A DNA stretch of 42,279 nt. It comes from Longicatena sp. (GTDB lineage Bacteria > Bacillota_I > Bacilli_A > Erysipelotrichales > Erysipelotrichaceae). Location of the stretch: positions 1 to 42,279 of the forward strand of contig JAHHST010000001.1 in assembly GCA_020025055.1 (NCBI GenBank), in the 5' to 3' direction. The notes beneath the pieces were generated by a model, which saw nothing but the letters and a program-made list of their open reading frames with translations, searched no databases and was not told the origin of the DNA. Below, piece after piece: positions 8,024-17,677 of this stretch (its first letter is position 1; each line of letters begins with the position of its first letter). The translations under genes were made by a program, and so were the position numbers.

Positions 8024-9040
8024 TTATCTTATTTCTTGTGAATAACTATCTCGATATGCTTGATATTCCTTTTCATACATATTTAAAATATTTTCTAATT
8101 CTTCATATGTATTAATTTTTGTTAATTGATCCTTTAAATGATGGCTTTTTGGCAATCCCTTCACATACCATGCAGCATGTCCTCGCATTTCTCGCATACC
8201 CACTTTTTCACCTTTTAAATCACAAAGTCTTTTTGCATGTAATCTTGCCATAGTAAATTTTTCTTCTACACTTACTTCTGGCAATTGTTCTTTGGTTTCT
8301 AAATAAGTTGCAACTTCTTTAATCAACCATGGATCTCCTAATACACCACGTCCAATCATAACCGCATCACAACCAGTTTCTTCTAACATACGCTTTGCAT
8401 CTTGAGGACTACGAATATCTCCATTTCCTATAACCGGTATGGAAACGGCATCCTTTACTGCTTTTATATAGGACCAATCTGCATTTCCTTCATACATTTG
8501 TACACGTGTTCTACCATGTACTGCAATTGCTGAAACACCTACAGCCTCTAATCCTTTCGCAAGTTCAACACAAGTGATATGATCTAAGTCCCACCCGATA
8601 CGCATCTTCACAGTAACTGGTTTTTTTACGCTTTCCACAACTGCTTTTGTCATTTTAATGGCATGTTCAATATCTTTCATTAATGCACTTCCTGCATTTG
8701 ACTTAACAATCTTATTTACTGGACATCCCATATTAATATCGATAATATCGCAATCCGTTTTTTCATCTAATAACTTGGCTGCATATACCATTGTTTCAAT
8801 GTCATGCCCAAATATTTGCATTGTTAACGGGTGTTCTTCTTTTTCAACATTCGTCATCCCAATCGTTTTTTCATTATCATAATATAGAGCTTTATCACTT
8901 ACCATTTCTGTATAAATTAAACCTGCTCCAAATTGTTTACAAATAACACGAAACGCTGGATTACTAATTCCTGCCATAGGTGCAACAACTACACGGTTTG
9001 GAATTTCGACATCTCTAATCTTCCATGTATTATTTAGCAT
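8024..9040 (-). CDS. dusB: tRNA-dihydrouridine synthase (DusB type)
   Basis: A flavin enzyme reducing specific uridines in tRNA to dihydrouridine. The TIM-barrel start carries VVVAPMAGISNPAFR, the catalytic-loop motif DINMGCPVNKIVKSNAGSAL carries the active Cys, and later TVKMRIGW, AVHGRTR and GNGDI / VMIGRG (FMN-binding) follow. About 338 residues, normal for DusB. The start is uncertain: ATG 9040 is used, but a TTG at 9049 is nearer to an AAAGG. Either start overlaps hslO, suggesting coupled translation. In Bacillus dusB is followed by lysS; here the terminator and a foreign-looking operon intervene. Confidence 0.95.
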   Translation of the reverse strand: MLNNTWKIRDVEIPNRVVVAPMAGISNPAFRVICKQFGAGLIYTEMVSDKALYYDNEKTIGMTNVEKEEHPLTMQIFGHDIETMVYAAKLLDEKTDCDIIDINMGCPVNKIVKSNAGSALMKDIEHAIKMTKAVVESVKKPVTVKMRIGWDLDHITCVELAKGLEAVGVSAIAVHGRTRVQMYEGNADWSYIKAVKDAVSIPVIGNGDIRSPQDAKRMLEETGCDAVMIGRGVLGDPWLIKEVATYLETKEQLPEVSVEEKFTMARLHAKRLCDLKGEKVGMREMRGHAAWYVKGLPKSHHLKDQLTKINTYEELENILNMYEKEYQAYRDSYSQEIR

Positions 9041-9917
9041 ATTGCTCAATAAACCTTTCTAAATCACGTAATTCTTCTTCATTAAAATAATATTTTTCAT
9101 TACAGAAATTACATGTGATTTCACAACCGTGATCTTCTTCAATTAATTTTTGACGTTCTTCTTTTGATAATGTCACTAACACTCTTTTCATAGATGCTCG
9201 ATCACATTTACAACGGAATTCAATTTCTTGACTTGTTAGAATCTTTACATCATCAAATAAACTATGTAAAATATCTTCTAAACTTTCATTTTCACTTATT
9301 AATTTTGAAATTGGTTCCATATTAGAAACAATTTTCTCAACCTTAACAATATCTTCTTCTGTAGCATCTGGCATCATTTGAATAATCATTCCACCTGCTG
9401 ATTGAATCGTATTATCTGGATTTACTAAAACTCCTACAGATACGGCTGATGGTGTTTGCTCACTTACTGTAAAATAGTAGGCAAAGTCATCTCCAATTTC
9501 ACCACTTTGAAGTTCTACTGTTCCACTCCAATTTTCTTTCATATTCAAGTCTTTAATTACTTCTAAATATCCATCTTTTCCAACTGCTGTTCCGACTGCT
9601 AATTTTCCAGTATCATTATACTGCAACATGATGTGTGGATCTGAAACAAAACCTCTCACATGACCATCACTATAAGCATCTACTAGCACTGTACCAATTG
9701 GTCCTCCACCATTAATACGAATTGTAAGTTGTTCTTTATCACTTTTTAACATACTTCCCATTAGTGATCCAACACTCAACGTACGACCTAAAGCAGCTGC
9801 ACTTGTAGGCCACAGATCAAAGCGCTGACGCGCATTCTCTACTAGGTGTGTAGAGGAACAAATATATACACGAACACGTTCTTCACATGCCATTGCTTTT
9901 AATAAATAATCTTTCAT
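9030..9917 (-). CDS. hslO: Redox-regulated chaperone Hsp33
   Basis: A holdase chaperone switched on when its zinc centre is oxidised. The C-terminal zinc motif is complete: CKCD (CxC) and, about 30 residues on, CNFC (CxxC). The N-terminal domain has the usual GSLMGSMLKSDKEQLTIRI and the GGPIGTVLVDA stretch. The start is ATG 9917 (MKDYLLKAM), with AGGAG eight bases upstream; a GTG nine bases earlier lies within the SD. Length is 295 residues, as in the family. The gene follows ftsH, as in Bacillus, but after a strong terminator, so it needs its own promoter. It overlaps dusB at its 3' end. Confidence 0.97.
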   Translation of the reverse strand: MKDYLLKAMACEERVRVYICSSTHLVENARQRFDLWPTSAAALGRTLSVGSLMGSMLKSDKEQLTIRINGGGPIGTVLVDAYSDGHVRGFVSDPHIMLQYNDTGKLAVGTAVGKDGYLEVIKDLNMKENWSGTVELQSGEIGDDFAYYFTVSEQTPSAVSVGVLVNPDNTIQSAGGMIIQMMPDATEEDIVKVEKIVSNMEPISKLISENESLEDILHSLFDDVKILTSQEIEFRCKCDRASMKRVLVTLSKEERQKLIEEDHGCEITCNFCNEKYYFNEEELRDLERFIEQYAK

Positions 9918-9966
9918 TTTCGTCACTCCTATTTCATTTGTAGTATATCATAAACAATAAAAAAAA

Positions 9967-10010
9967 GAAAAGAAAACCTTGCGTTAAGATTATACTTAAT
10001 ACAAGGTTTA
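9967..10010 (-). terminator. Terminator of ftsH
   Basis: On the minus strand AAACCTTG..TTAAG and CTTAA..CAAGGTTT form a long stem around TATAAT. A TCTTTTCTTTTTTTT tail follows within ten bases of the ftsH stop. Confidence 0.88.
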
Positions 10011-10014
10011 TTTA

Positions 10015-12021
10015 CTAGTTTTCTGAATCGTTTTTTGTTAATTCTTTTAAAGCATCTTCATACTTTTTTTCAACAACTTCTTGTTCTTGTGAAGTTAATT
10101 GTTTAGAAGTATTTTCTTCATTTTCATTTTGATTTTCTAATGCTTTTTCTTGTTCTATTTCCTTACGTTGCTCTTCCTGTAACTTTTCTTGTTCAGGTGA
10201 AGTAATTTTACCATAAGCAACTAAATTATTAATTTGTTCACTTGTGATTGTTTCTTCTTCAATTAATGTTTCTGCAATTAATGCTAATAAATCTTTATTT
10301 TCTTCAATGATTTGTTTTGCATGTGCATAACAATCATTGATAATTTTACGGATTTCTTTATCAATCTCATAAGCAATTTCGCCTGAGTAATTGCTTCCAC
10401 TACCATAATCTCTTCCTAAGAAAACATTTCCAGTTCCATCATCATATTGAATAGGTCCAAGAGATGACATACCCCAACTACGAACCATTGCTTTTGCAAT
10501 CTTAGTAGCTTTTTGAATATCATTACTTGCTCCTGCACTAACTTCATTAAACATAACATCTTCTGCAACACGTCCACCCATAAGACCTGTAATTTGTGCC
10601 ATGAAATCCGCTTTTGTAGGGAACATTTTTTCTTCTCTTGGTGTCATTAAGTTGTAACCACCAGCTTCTCCACGAGGAATAATTGTGACTTTTTCTACTT
10701 TATCAGCATCTTCAAGTTTTAAACCAATTACCGCATGGCCTGCTTCATGGTAAGCAACCAAGCGCTTTTCTTTTTCCGTATATTTTTTAGATTTTTTAGC
10801 AGGTCCCATCATAACACGGTCAATTGCTTCATCTAAATCTTCCATAGTAATCATTTTACGATGATCACGAACGGCTAAAATAGCACCTTCATTTAATACG
10901 TTTTCAAGATCTGCACCTGAGAACCCTGGAGTACGTTTAGCTAAAGATTCTAATGAGATATCTTTTGCTAATTTCTTATTTCTTGCATGTACTTTTAAAA
11001 TTTCAAAACGGCCTTTTTTGTCTGGTAAATTAACTGTAATTTGACGATCAAAACGTCCACTACGTAATAATGCAGGGTCTAATACATCAGGACGGTTTGT
11101 AGCAGCAATAATAACGATTCCCTTATTTTCTCCCATACCATCCATTTCAACTAACAACTGGTTTAAAGTTTGTTCACGTTCATCGTTTCCACCACCCATA
11201 CCAGCTCCACGTTGACGTCCAACAGCATCGATTTCATCGATAAAGACAATACATGGTGCATGTTGAGATGCTTTTTTAAACATATCACGTACACGACTAG
11301 CACCAGTACCAACAAACATTTCAACGAAATCAGAACCACTGATTGAGAAGAATGGAACATCTGCTTCACCAGCTACTGCTTTCGCAAGTAATGTTTTACC
11401 AGTACCTGGAGGACCTACCATTAACATTCCCTTAGGAATACGTGCTCCCATATCTGTAAAACGTTTTGGGTTTTTCAAATAGTCGATAATTTCTTTAACT
11501 TCTTCTTTTTCTTCATCACATCCAGCAACATCTTTAAAACGTACTTTAATGTTACCTTCAATTTTTGCTCTTGATTTACTAAATTCAAAAGCCTTATTAC
11601 TTCCACCTGATCCCATTTTAGAGAACATGAAGAATGCTAATCCTCCAAGAATCAAGAATGGCAATACACTTTTTAAGAATACTTCAAATAAAGACTCTTG
11701 ATTTGCATCATAAACCTTTACATTTGTATCTTTTCCTTTTTCAAAGACATTACTTAACCATTTTACATTTTCATCTGTATTTGGAACTACAACAGTAAAA
11801 GACTTTGTATTTTTTCCTTTTTCATAAGTACCACTTATGTTAATAACTGTTGTTCCAACAGACATATTAACATCTTTAAACTTCATTTTTTCAGCACTAG
11901 CTGCAAATTCATTGTACGTAAATTCTTTCGTATTACTTCCATTACCAAAGGTAATCAATAAAAGCAAAATAGAAATTACTAAAATGTAAGGCAATAAGCT
12001 AATTACCTTTTTCTTTTGCAT
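10015..12021 (-). CDS. ftsH: ATP-dependent zinc metalloprotease FtsH
   Basis: A membrane-anchored AAA+ protease degrading misfolded and regulatory membrane proteins. Transmembrane segments are at about residues 8-26 and 114-134, with the extracytoplasmic part between them. Walker A GPPGTGKT is at 203-210, Walker B IVFIDEID at 258-265, and zinc-binding HEAGH at 425-429. The length is 668; the acidic Glu/Gln/Lys-rich tail (about 610-668) is typical for Firmicutes. The start at 12021 has AAAGGAGG eight bases upstream. It lies 20 bases after hpt, and tilS-hpt-ftsH probably form one transcript, the same order as in Bacillus. Confidence 0.99.
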   Translation of the reverse strand: MQKKKVISLLPYILVISILLLLITFGNGSNTKEFTYNEFAASAEKMKFKDVNMSVGTTVINISGTYEKGKNTKSFTVVVPNTDENVKWLSNVFEKGKDTNVKVYDANQESLFEVFLKSVLPFLILGGLAFFMFSKMGSGGSNKAFEFSKSRAKIEGNIKVRFKDVAGCDEEKEEVKEIIDYLKNPKRFTDMGARIPKGMLMVGPPGTGKTLLAKAVAGEADVPFFSISGSDFVEMFVGTGASRVRDMFKKASQHAPCIVFIDEIDAVGRQRGAGMGGGNDEREQTLNQLLVEMDGMGENKGIVIIAATNRPDVLDPALLRSGRFDRQITVNLPDKKGRFEILKVHARNKKLAKDISLESLAKRTPGFSGADLENVLNEGAILAVRDHRKMITMEDLDEAIDRVMMGPAKKSKKYTEKEKRLVAYHEAGHAVIGLKLEDADKVEKVTIIPRGEAGGYNLMTPREEKMFPTKADFMAQITGLMGGRVAEDVMFNEVSAGASNDIQKATKIAKAMVRSWGMSSLGPIQYDDGTGNVFLGRDYGSGSNYSGEIAYEIDKEIRKIINDCYAHAKQIIEENKDLLALIAETLIEEETITSEQINNLVAYGKITSPEQEKLQEEQRKEIEQEKALENQNENEENTSKQLTSQEQEVVEKKYEDALKELTKNDSEN

Positions 12022-12040
12022 ATAAAACGCCTCCTTTTAT

Positions 12041-12580
12041 TTACTCATAGATTTCGCGTTTTAAAACTCCAATATATGGTAAATTACGATATTTTTGATT
12101 ATAGTCTAATCCATATCCAATTACAAATTCATTTGGAATCTTAAATCCAACATATTCTGCTTCAATATCTACAACACGACGATCTGGTTTATCAAGTAAA
12201 GATACAACTTTTACATCCTTTGCACCTTTATTTAATAACGTGCGTTCTACTTCTTTTAATGTTCTACCAGTATCTACAATATCTTCAACTAATAAAATAG
12301 ACATTCCTTGAACAGAACAATCTAAATCCTTGTCAATACGGATATCTCCAACTGATTTTGTTCCTTCATAACTTGAAACATCCATAAAATCAATTTGAAT
12401 ATCTAAATCGATATGTTTAATAATCTCTGCTAAGAACGGAACGCTCCCTTTTAATAATCCAACAACATATGGAACTTCCCCAGCTTTTTTATAATCTTCA
12501 GTGATTTGTGCACCTAATTCTACACATCTATTGATAATTTCCTCTTGTGAAACTAATACTTTTTCTACAACTTCATTCAT
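12041..12580 (-). CDS. hpt: Hypoxanthine phosphoribosyltransferase
   Basis: A purine salvage enzyme making IMP/GMP from hypoxanthine/guanine and PRPP. The type I PRTase signature VEDIVDTGRTLKEVERTL binds the PRPP phosphate, and an early LKGSVPFLAEII loop is present. 179 residues, normal length. The AGGAGG SD at the start is strong. The tilS-hpt pair is conserved across Firmicutes; the intergenic gap is 27 bases, so they are cotranscribed. Nothing unusual. Confidence 0.97.
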   Translation of the reverse strand: MNEVVEKVLVSQEEIINRCVELGAQITEDYKKAGEVPYVVGLLKGSVPFLAEIIKHIDLDIQIDFMDVSSYEGTKSVGDIRIDKDLDCSVQGMSILLVEDIVDTGRTLKEVERTLLNKGAKDVKVVSLLDKPDRRVVDIEAEYVGFKIPNEFVIGYGLDYNQKYRNLPYIGVLKREIYE

Positions 12581-12607
12581 GATTTATCCTCCTAATACAG
12601 CTATTTC

Positions 12608-13828
12608 TTATTTTACCACAAATATGTTCGGATTGTTAGAAAAATGTGAAATATCACATCCAATTTGCGGTACTAAAATAACCTCTCCAGCCGCATTTTC
12701 AACAACTGGCCATATTTTTCTTTCCCATGATGGAATTTTTCGATCAATAAACCATCGATGAATCTTTTTCCTTCCAAACCGAAGCTTAATTGTGTCACCT
12801 TTTTGTACATTACGAATCGTGATTGGAAAATCACTTTTACTCAATGTCAAAGCTTCAACACTTTTACCTGATTGTTGAATTTTAAAATAAGGTGTTTGTT
12901 CATATAGGATAAAATCATATTGATATCGATAACTTTCATATTCTAGTTTACCAACATAAAGCCTTCCATATTCCTTATATACTCCATATTCTTTTGTAAT
13001 ATTCTTTTCCCAATTTTTTTTATTTTTTAACATTTCAGATAATTCTGTACATAAATTTTCAGATATATGTACATGAATTTTTTGATAAATCCATGTGCGT
13101 AAAATTCTTTTCACTTGATCTTCACTTTCTAAAAGCAAGCTTTCCGTATCTTCTTTCCACGTATTTAGAAAACATGACACTTCCTTCTTATGTGCTTCTA
13201 GTTGTTGATTTTTTAACTGAATTTCTTTTGCTAAAAGCTCTTTTTCATTTCTTGTCATATGATCAATGTAGGTATGACGTATTCGATTTCTTGTATAGTC
13301 ATCTGAAAAATTGCTTTCATCAAATCCATAAGGTACATGATGCTCAATACAATAAGCAAGTAAATCTTGCTTTGTATATTTCATCAATGGACGAATAATT
13401 CGACATCCATATAAATATGCATCCTCTTTAATTCCGTAATATTCTCCTTGACTATGTCTTTGTTTTTGCATCATATATGTTTCTAAGTGATCATCTAAAT
13501 GATGTGCTAATAACACCGCTTCCCCATGATATTGATCTATTAAACGCTTATAAAAAGCATATCTTTCTTCTCTTGCGAAAGCTTGAAAATTTCCAATACA
13601 CTCTTTATTTTGTTTTTCTACATAACAAGGAATTTTATATTTTTCACAATACTCACATACAATATTTTCATCACGTAATGCACTATCTCTTTTTTGATAA
13701 TTCATATGTGCAACTACAAACGATAAATGCTGTAATCGACACATTTCCATTAATGCCATAGAGTCTGGTCCACCACTAACCCCAAGCACATATATTTTAT
13801 TTTGATCTAAATTTTCCAATGTTTTCAT
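12608..13828 (-). CDS. tilS: tRNA(Ile)-lysidine synthase
   Basis: Converts C34 of tRNA-Ile(CAU) to lysidine, an essential step that lets it read AUA codons, which are abundant in this AT-rich genome. The PP-loop SGGPDS is at residues 19-24, and downstream LAHHLDDHLET and the RNRIRH motif are typical. The C-terminal TilS domain is present (GDTIKLRFGRKK..IDRKIP). 406 residues, normal. The start ATG at 13828 is fixed by the closeness of the PP-loop. No SD precedes it; a promoter -10 ends only six bases upstream, so the mRNA appears leaderless. The downstream hpt and ftsH genes have strong SDs. Confidence 0.96.
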   Translation of the reverse strand: MKTLENLDQNKIYVLGVSGGPDSMALMEMCRLQHLSFVVAHMNYQKRDSALRDENIVCEYCEKYKIPCYVEKQNKECIGNFQAFAREERYAFYKRLIDQYHGEAVLLAHHLDDHLETYMMQKQRHSQGEYYGIKEDAYLYGCRIIRPLMKYTKQDLLAYCIEHHVPYGFDESNFSDDYTRNRIRHTYIDHMTRNEKELLAKEIQLKNQQLEAHKKEVSCFLNTWKEDTESLLLESEDQVKRILRTWIYQKIHVHISENLCTELSEMLKNKKNWEKNITKEYGVYKEYGRLYVGKLEYESYRYQYDFILYEQTPYFKIQQSGKSVEALTLSKSDFPITIRNVQKGDTIKLRFGRKKIHRWFIDRKIPSWERKIWPVVENAAGEVILVPQIGCDISHFSNNPNIFVVK

Positions 13829-13834
13829 ATGCGT

Positions 13835-13862
13835 ATTATATACTAAAATGTTTGAAAATCAA
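13835..13862 (-). promoter_or_regulatory. Promoter of tilS-hpt-ftsH giving a probable leaderless mRNA
   Basis: TTGATT (13862-13857), a 16-base spacer and perfect TATAAT (13840-13835). Transcription would begin about seven bases downstream, on the A of the tilS ATG. Confidence 0.6.
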
Positions 13863-13904
13863 GCTATTTACTATATTTCACATCATCTTCACAACTTCTT
13901 AGTA

Positions 13905-13938
13905 AAAGAAAAGCTACAATGTTCTCTTAACATGTAGC
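13905..13938 (-). terminator. Terminator of spoIIE
   Basis: GCTACATGTT and AACATTGTAGC form a stem whose 5' foot overlaps the spoIIE stop. TTTTCTTTTACT follows on the minus strand. Confidence 0.8.
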
Positions 13939-15812
13939 TAGCCCCTTTTTTCACTGCTTTCTTTAATTACTATATCAATCATCGTAGAATCATCTTTTCT
14001 TCTTTTTCTTGTTAATTGTGAATATAAACATGCAAGATTTTCTTTATTATTTTTTCCATTTCGCGTGTTGATCCAAGAATAAATTTCTTGTTTACTTATT
14101 CCATCACTTACCATAATAAATTCATCGTGTTTTTGTAATTGTACTTCAAAGCAATCTGGTTCGATTGTTGAAATGATTCCTACTGGTAACGCATTTCCAT
14201 TAATTTCAAATATTTCTTTATCTCTTATTAAATAGGTTGGACATGCTGCTGATTTTGATATGAGTGCTTTTCCATTTAACCGATTAATGCAAAGTACATC
14301 TAACGTTGCATACATATCACTTTGAATCAATTTATTAATACATCGAATAGCACTGTCTTGCGACATTCCACTCGTAATCATTCTTTGAAATATGCTTGTA
14401 ATTAACTTCGAACTTTCTGCTGCTTTTTTTCCATTTCCCATACCATCCGAAATCATACAAATCATACTTTGGCGAAAACGAAAGATTGAAAAGGTATCCC
14501 CATTTTCGGTATATGCATTTTTGATACTATCTCCATATGCTTCCATATCAAATGTTAATGCATCGCACATCATCATCGTAAAACCTTGAATCCAATGTTT
14601 TTTCTGAACACTGATTACCTCTAATTTACGATGTAAAAGATGTTCTAATAAAGGTTGAATTGTTGTACGAATTTCTCCTCTACGCATATTAGCAATCTCT
14701 AATTCAAAAGTAATACACCCATCTCTTTCCTCATCTATTTGTAATTTCAAAACTTCATATAAATATCCTTCTAGTGCTGTTCGTATTTGTTTTTCATAGT
14801 TTCCATCTACATGAACCTTTTGTATTTGTTCTGCATTATATTGTAATGCAGTAGCCATATTTTGTAACACTTCCGCTCCTGTATCATGAATTTGTTCATA
14901 ATACTCTGCCAACAATTGAAAAATTCCAGCATAATTATGAATTTGTCTTCGTAAAATATTATTGTGTTCTAAAAAACTATTTGTCTTTTTTATAGACTCA
15001 TGATGTAAAAAAGGAAGGTATTCTTTATGAATACAAACAACAAATATGATGATTGCAACATATAATATACATTGTTCTAACGTTAATGGTTTTGCAATCA
15101 TAATCATCGTTAATAAGATTGCTAAAAAGAATTTCTCTTTTTGAAAAATCATACATAATAAAATCATATATAGTTGTTCCATAGGAAGTGAAGAATATAA
15201 AATAACAAAACTTAATAATGCAATGGTTGTTTTATTGCTACAAATACATGCAATGCTTATATATGTAAAGAATAAAATACTTGTTTGATATAGAGGAAAA
15301 ACGGATGAAGCATAAAGACCAACAGCAACCATCATAGCTCCTAAAATACTTTCTGTGAATTGATAACAATGCTTTTCACAAGATACATCAGCCACTGCTT
15401 CTTTTAACAAAATAATCGCAACCATAGATTCCATTATCATAAATGGATGAAATCCAAAAGTTCGATATCCATATGGCAATAATACAATTCCTATAATATA
15501 GGGAATCCATTTATGAATCGATTGATTCATAAATTTTAACATATAAATTAATACATAAATTAATGTAAATCCTAATGCATAAAAATAAGTAATCGTAACA
15601 TTTCTATACAATAAACTTAATAATATCACAAATGTTCCAATATACGCTTCTCTATGATTTCTTAAATAAGAATAAGATACAAATATAAAAATACTAAATG
15701 GAGACAAGATTGTTGTCGTATTTCCTAAAAACAATGCAATACACGTACAAAGAACATCAGAAAATGTAATTCTAGGCCTTCCCCTTACCTTTTTAAGAAT
15801 TGCCCTTTCCAA
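13938..15812 (-). CDS. spoIIE: Stage II sporulation protein E (PP2C-type phosphatase)
   Basis: A membrane phosphatase that dephosphorylates SpoIIAA and so frees sigma-F in the forespore. The N-terminal ~265 residues hold about nine or ten transmembrane helices. A linker follows, then a C-terminal PP2C domain from about residue 410, with the metal motif MISDGMGNG and later EFIMVSDGISKQE (second metal Asp). 624 residues is shorter than Bacillus SpoIIE (about 820), mainly in the middle region that in Bacillus helps bind FtsZ. The start is TTG at 15812 behind a GAGGTGG SD. Gene order spoIIE-tilS-hpt-ftsH matches Bacillus. Identity is firm; details of septum targeting are unknown. Confidence 0.93.
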   Translation of the reverse strand: MERAILKKVRGRPRITFSDVLCTCIALFLGNTTTILSPFSIFIFVSYSYLRNHREAYIGTFVILLSLLYRNVTITYFYALGFTLIYVLIYMLKFMNQSIHKWIPYIIGIVLLPYGYRTFGFHPFMIMESMVAIILLKEAVADVSCEKHCYQFTESILGAMMVAVGLYASSVFPLYQTSILFFTYISIACICSNKTTIALLSFVILYSSLPMEQLYMILLCMIFQKEKFFLAILLTMIMIAKPLTLEQCILYVAIIIFVVCIHKEYLPFLHHESIKKTNSFLEHNNILRRQIHNYAGIFQLLAEYYEQIHDTGAEVLQNMATALQYNAEQIQKVHVDGNYEKQIRTALEGYLYEVLKLQIDEERDGCITFELEIANMRRGEIRTTIQPLLEHLLHRKLEVISVQKKHWIQGFTMMMCDALTFDMEAYGDSIKNAYTENGDTFSIFRFRQSMICMISDGMGNGKKAAESSKLITSIFQRMITSGMSQDSAIRCINKLIQSDMYATLDVLCINRLNGKALISKSAACPTYLIRDKEIFEINGNALPVGIISTIEPDCFEVQLQKHDEFIMVSDGISKQEIYSWINTRNGKNNKENLACLYSQLTRKRRKDDSTMIDIVIKESSEKRG

Positions 15813-15836
15813 CAGAAACCACCTCTTTCTTTCACG

Positions 15837-15870
15837 ATTATAAAAGAAAATAAATTTGTTTTCTGTCGTT
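15837..15870 (-). promoter_or_regulatory. Possible spoIIE promoter with Spo0A-box-like site
   Basis: TATAAT lies at 15842-15837 with no good -35 at the normal distance. Upstream at 15864-15870 the plus strand reads TGTCGTT, five of seven matches to the 0A box TGTCGAA. In Bacillus spoIIE is activated by Spo0A~P with sigma-A. Weak evidence. Confidence 0.35.
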
Positions 15871-15906
15871 TTTTGTGAATATCCTTGATTTTTATAATCT
15901 ATATTT

Positions 15907-16476
15907 TTAATCTAAACAGTCTTTAACTTTTTCCTTAATATCATTAAATAAAGAACTATTGCGATCTAAATGTGATTTTACATCTATAATACGAGCTGTG
16001 TTGATCCACTTTGCGTCATTTAAAAATAAAACCGACTCTTTATTCATTCCTTTAATCTTTCCAAGCCTCATTAAATGTCGTTTCCCTTTTGGATTGTCTT
16101 TGCTGTATGCCTGCATATAGGCACTATGATTTCCACTCATCGGAACAACAAAAGCTTTATTATGAAATAAAGTTAAGATTAAACCAAAATGTTGGAATCC
16201 TATTTCATAAATATAAGCTTCACCAAAATCAATATAACAAATATCACCAACACGAATATCTACTCCTAATTCTGTACAACTCGTAACATTTTTTCTTTCA
16301 CGATAATTTGCACTACTAATTAATTTAGGTAATGCTTCTTTTACATCTAATACAGAATATTCTTGTGTCTGTTCTTGAATAATCATATCTACTAATTGAT
16401 TCCAATAACGCTTACCAGTAATTTTACCTTCTTTTTCTTCACTATCAATTAATTCTTGTAGCTCTTTAATCTCCAC
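15907..16476 (-). CDS. PemK/MazF-like domain protein with helical N-terminal extension
   Basis: The first ~70 residues look helical. The rest resembles the PemK/MazF barrel: VRVGDICYIDFG-type opening (here DIRVGDICYIDFGEAYIYE), then FGLILTLFHNKAFVVPMSGN, and a late LFLNDAKWINTARI in place of the usual 'D..R..d..rL' region. MazF relatives cleave RNA, but no antitoxin gene lies beside it, and divergent family members may have lost activity. The start is GTG 16476, eight bases after the GG core of a GAGGTGAT SD; nearer ATG and GTG codons sit inside that SD. It has its own short promoter region after the tagO terminator. Function uncertain. Confidence 0.78.
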   Translation of the reverse strand: MEIKELQELIDSEEKEGKITGKRYWNQLVDMIIQEQTQEYSVLDVKEALPKLISSANYRERKNVTSCTELGVDIRVGDICYIDFGEAYIYEIGFQHFGLILTLFHNKAFVVPMSGNHSAYMQAYSKDNPKGKRHLMRLGKIKGMNKESVLFLNDAKWINTARIIDVKSHLDRNSSLFNDIKEKVKDCLD

Positions 16477-16577
16477 ATACATCACCTCATATAACTATAC
16501 TTTATGAACTCTTTTTTCTCGTAAATATGAAAGAAAATATATACATAGTAATGTAGTAATGAAATATTTTATATATT

Positions 16578-16607
16578 AAAAAAACCTGTAAATGACTCAC
16601 AGGTTAC
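16578..16607 (-). terminator. Terminator of the mbl-tagO transcript
   Basis: AACCTGT and ACAGGTT pair around GAGTCATTT, followed by seven T on the minus strand, directly after the tagO stop. Confidence 0.9.
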
Positions 16608-16609
16608 TT

Positions 16610-17677
16610 CTATCCTTTTTTGAAAAGTTTTTGAATTTTTCTTTTAATTGTTTCTATAAGTGATATTAATGGGTGATACTTACTTGAAATCATATGACTT
16701 CCTTCAATAAATAATTCAACAATAATTACAAATATTGTTAAGACAATAAATCCAGCTGTCTTATTAATTAAATAAATATAGGCAGTAAAACCAAATAAAG
16801 CAGTCACTATATATAAAATAATCACTGTATTACGTTGTCCAAATTTTTTCATTAAAAGATGATGCACATGTTTTTTATCAGCTTCAGAGAATTTATGTCC
16901 AGAAAGTTTACGACGTAAGATTGCTCCTAATGTATCAATAATTGGTACAATTAGTAATAAAATAGGTAATGCTAAAGTCATAATTGTTGAACTTTTAAAT
17001 CCTAATAAAGAAATCGCTGAAATATTAAATCCTAAAAATAACGCTCCACAATCTCCCATAAAAATACTTGCAGGATGGGCATTATAAACAAGGAATCCCA
17101 ATGTTGCGCCAGCTAAAATCAAAGACATTACAGGAATATCTAATCTTCCATCTTCCATTGATAAGCAAGCAATAACAATCAAACAAATTGCGCTAATTCC
17201 ACCAGCTAATCCATCTAATCCATCAATTAGATTAACTGCGTTTGTAATTCCAATAATCCAAATAAAAGTTACTAATACAGAGATTAATCCCATATTAATT
17301 TGAATACCAAATGGTAATCGAATTGTATCTAGTCCTACTTTACCTACAATCATCAAAACAATAGCGGCAACTACTTCAAAGGCAAGTTTTTGTTTTGGAG
17401 AAAGATTGACCATGTCATCAATCAATCCTCCAAGAAACATAATACTTCCACCAACTAAAATACCATTAATTGTCATATCCGTTTTCATAAATATAGCCAT
17501 ACATACAATAAATGATATATAGATGGCTACACCACCAATTCTAACTATTTTTCCATGATGCACAGTTCTTTCGTTTTCTATTGCGTAAACTTCTAACTTT
17601 GTCGCAATCACTTTTAAAAATGGTGTAATAATCAAAGATAAAACCATTGGGATCATTAGATATTTTATAAAATCCAT
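16610..17677 (-). CDS. tagO: Undecaprenyl-phosphate GlcNAc-1-phosphate transferase (TagO/WecA, MraY family)
   Basis: An integral membrane enzyme starting wall teichoic acid or other polyprenyl-linked glycopolymers by moving a GlcNAc-1-phosphate to undecaprenyl phosphate. About ten transmembrane helices in 355 residues. Family motifs are GGLIDDMV (Mg-binding Asp pair), NAVNLIDGLDGLAGG, FMGDCGALFLGF and the loop HVHHLLMKKFGQRN, which distinguishes WecA/TagO from MraY. A GAGGTGG SD precedes the ATG at 17677. It lies 30 bases after mbl and is probably cotranscribed, linking wall polymer start with cell elongation. The sugar is inferred from the family. Confidence 0.94.
   Translation of the reverse strand: MDFIKYLMIPMVLSLIITPFLKVIATKLEVYAIENERTVHHGKIVRIGGVAIYISFIVCMAIFMKTDMTINGILVGGSIMFLGGLIDDMVNLSPKQKLAFEVVAAIVLMIVGKVGLDTIRLPFGIQINMGLISVLVTFIWIIGITNAVNLIDGLDGLAGGISAICLIVIACLSMEDGRLDIPVMSLILAGATLGFLVYNAHPASIFMGDCGALFLGFNISAISLLGFKSSTIMTLALPILLLIVPIIDTLGAILRRKLSGHKFSEADKKHVHHLLMKKFGQRNTVIILYIVTALFGFTAYIYLINKTAGFIVLTIFVIIVELFIEGSHMISSKYHPLISLIETIKRKIQKLFKKG

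Noticed and set aside
7870..8115. Plus-strand frame across the DUF134 promoter and dusB terminator
   Set aside because: It overlaps a consensus promoter, operators, a terminator and two real gene ends, and its residue composition is that of an antisense shadow.
15907..16485. Classic toxin-antitoxin pair
   Set aside because: No small antitoxin frame adjoins the PemK/MazF-like gene; the flanks are a terminator on one side and the spoIIE promoter region on the other.
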